Positions 62,476-64,000 of a DNA stretch of 64,000 nucleotides are shown piece after piece. The position numbers and the translations under genes are program-made. Each line of letters opens with the position of its first letter. Positions within the stretch are counted from its first letter, which is position 1. The notes beneath the pieces are model-generated. The model ran no database searches and was not told the DNA's origin. It saw only the letters and a list, made by a program, of their open reading frames with translations. Source of the stretch: Lanius collurio (taxonomy: Eukaryota > Chordata > Aves > Passeriformes > Laniidae); the NCBI GenBank assembly GCA_020086605.1, contig JACBWW010000020.1:12311332-12375331 (forward strand), in the 5' to 3' direction.

Positions 62476-64000
62476 GTAGAATCAAAACACACTAGCAAAA
62501 TCATGTAATAGTTGAATATGATTCAAAATTTCTTATCTTCCAGTAAAGTCACAGAACAGTAACTTTGAAAGTGTGGCAGTGCTGCTTTTTGTCATGTTGA
62601 TGGGTAGATCACATTTGTATCTGCAAGTATCTGGAAAGTTTAATTACATATAAACCAGAATCACCCTTAAAAATTCAGAAGTATGGAATCCTCAGTCTTT
62701 CCCATTCAGCTCTTCTCTATAGGCAAAGATGAGCAAATTAATAATGTGATCAGTCATCTGAAAACCCAGACTTGGATAAAACAGTGAACTAAATTAATTC
62801 AAACATCTTTAGCACAGTGCAGGGAGAGTGAAAGGAATAAGCAAAATCTCTAACATTTAACTGTAGAACTGGCTGTTTTTACTGTCCATTGTGATGAGTG
62901 AGAGGTGTCAGATATTCCCATTTATGGACAGCCAGACATTTTGCCCTCAACTGCACCAGTTCCTTTTTCTGGCATGTTTCGCCCATTCTCCCTGAGTTTG
63001 ACACGCAAGTAAAATTTGGACTGTGAATCTGTAACTGTTTAAGAACTTTTTTATGCTAGGGGAATTAAAACCACAGCAATTTTGAAACACAGACAGGAGA
63101 ATTCATATTAAGCACCCAATAAAGCTACAGTGAATGAGGTGAATACAGTGTCTACTTGGGTGAGATATCTCCACAACAAAAGGTTTTTCTCTGAGCTGGA
63201 AAACAAAGATGAATTAAAAATTGTGATTTTTTAAAATACCAAAAAAGGGAATTGATTTTCAAATTTTCTGCCAACCTCCCAAGGCAAGGTTTGCGAAGTT
63301 GCAGATTTCATGCAGTTTGTCCACCTACAATTAGCATTAATGGCAATAAATAACCTCTACTCCTATTAATGATATCCTGGAATAGCCATAGGCTCTATAA
63401 AAGTACTCCTTGAAGAAAAATAAATACAGATTTTAAAAGTAATCTGAGTTGATTGATACAATTATGCACAAAGCAAAGAAACAGCATGGGAAGGATCTTA
63501 AACTTCCAGAGGGGAAAAAGCCAGCAGCAAAAACAAAAAATACCACAAAACAAAACAAAAAAAAAAAACCTACAAACCAACCAAAAAAAAAAAAAAGAAA
63601 AAAAAAAAAAAAGAAAAAAAAAACAACCAAGGAAATAAAATTTTCCTACAAAAACCACAAGTGTAAAGAAAAATAAATATACTGATTTGCCTTGCACAAG
63701 TCTTATTAACAAGGGAGCATTCTTATTTTGAATCAAAACAATATGTTAGTACTCTCAAGCCTAGAAGAACTGGATTAAGAGGGATTTTGCATCTTAGTAG
63801 TCTCCTGAAGGAAAATACTGGCTGTCCAAGACCTGTCAGTGAGAACTACCATGCCAGAAAGGCTGAAATAATTGCTGACAATAACCTATGTCCCCAAACA
63901 AGACACAGAGAAAAGAGTGACAGAAAACACAGAATATAAGTAAAGGAAGACTAACCAAGTGGAAAAAAAGCCAGCAATGTGTCCTGGTGGCAGGAAAAGC
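62476..64000. other. Non-coding sequence
   Basis: I recognise no gene or interspersed repeat, apart from the A-rich tract annotated separately at 63530-63634. Confidence 0.45.
63530..63634. repeat. A-rich low-complexity tract with CAAA units
   Basis: Roughly 100 bases of A interrupted by C or G, including CAAAA repeats. Lys-rich and Phe-rich open frames on the two strands are artefacts of it. Confidence 0.95.

Noticed and set aside
63395..63736. Phe-rich and Lys-rich open frames resembling a membrane protein
   Set aside because: Caused by the A-rich tract at 63530-63634.

Overview
This window looks like bird nuclear DNA, probably from a neoavian or songbird genome. It is AT-rich and mostly non-coding. 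The interspersed repeats I can recognise are CR1 LINE fragments and avian-type ERV long terminal repeats. I see no L1 or Alu-like repeats and no exon of a host gene I can name. It reads as a gene desert or the inside of a very large intron. No bacterial-style gene organisation is present.

Layout: 1-11.6 kb holds a possible LTR fragment (about 1.39-1.66 kb), an ATT/ATC microsatellite (4.4 kb) and three CR1 copies (5.3-6.5 kb minus, 7.0-8.4 kb plus, 8.5-9.15 kb minus). At 11.59-12.91 kb lies a 1.3-kb ERVL-type LTR on the minus strand with a seven-unit array of about 40 bp inside it. From 18.9 to 30.9 kb there are four more CR1 fragments and a solo LTR of 293 bp (22,733-23,025) with a perfect 6-bp target-site duplication. 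From 31 to 49.5 kb I recognise only small duplications and homopolymer runs. At 55.27-55.90 kb is a 627-bp solo LTR with a perfect 5-bp duplication, and at 57.31-57.90 kb another ERVL-type LTR on the minus strand. A CR1 3' part lies at 61.64-62.48 kb, and A-rich sequence near 63.6 kb.

The notable locus is 49,535-51,942: a compact 2.4-kb provirus on the minus strand with two 293-bp LTRs and a near-matching 6-bp target-site duplication. In place of gag-pro-pol-env it carries a short gag-matrix-like segment followed, in the same reading frame, by a CpG-rich stretch and a complete Y-box-type cold-shock domain (CSD). One in-frame TAA separates the gag part from the CSD part. The CSD keeps the four aromatic/histidine residues that contact nucleic acid, but its tail is Pro/Tyr/Phe-rich and unlike the tails of the known Y-box proteins. 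Both LTRs contain CTGATTGG, the Y-box/CCAAT motif. The simplest reading is a non-autonomous, betaretrovirus-like (ERVK) element that picked up a host Y-box gene, in the manner of gag-oncogene transducing retroviruses. I infer this from structure; I could not run searches.
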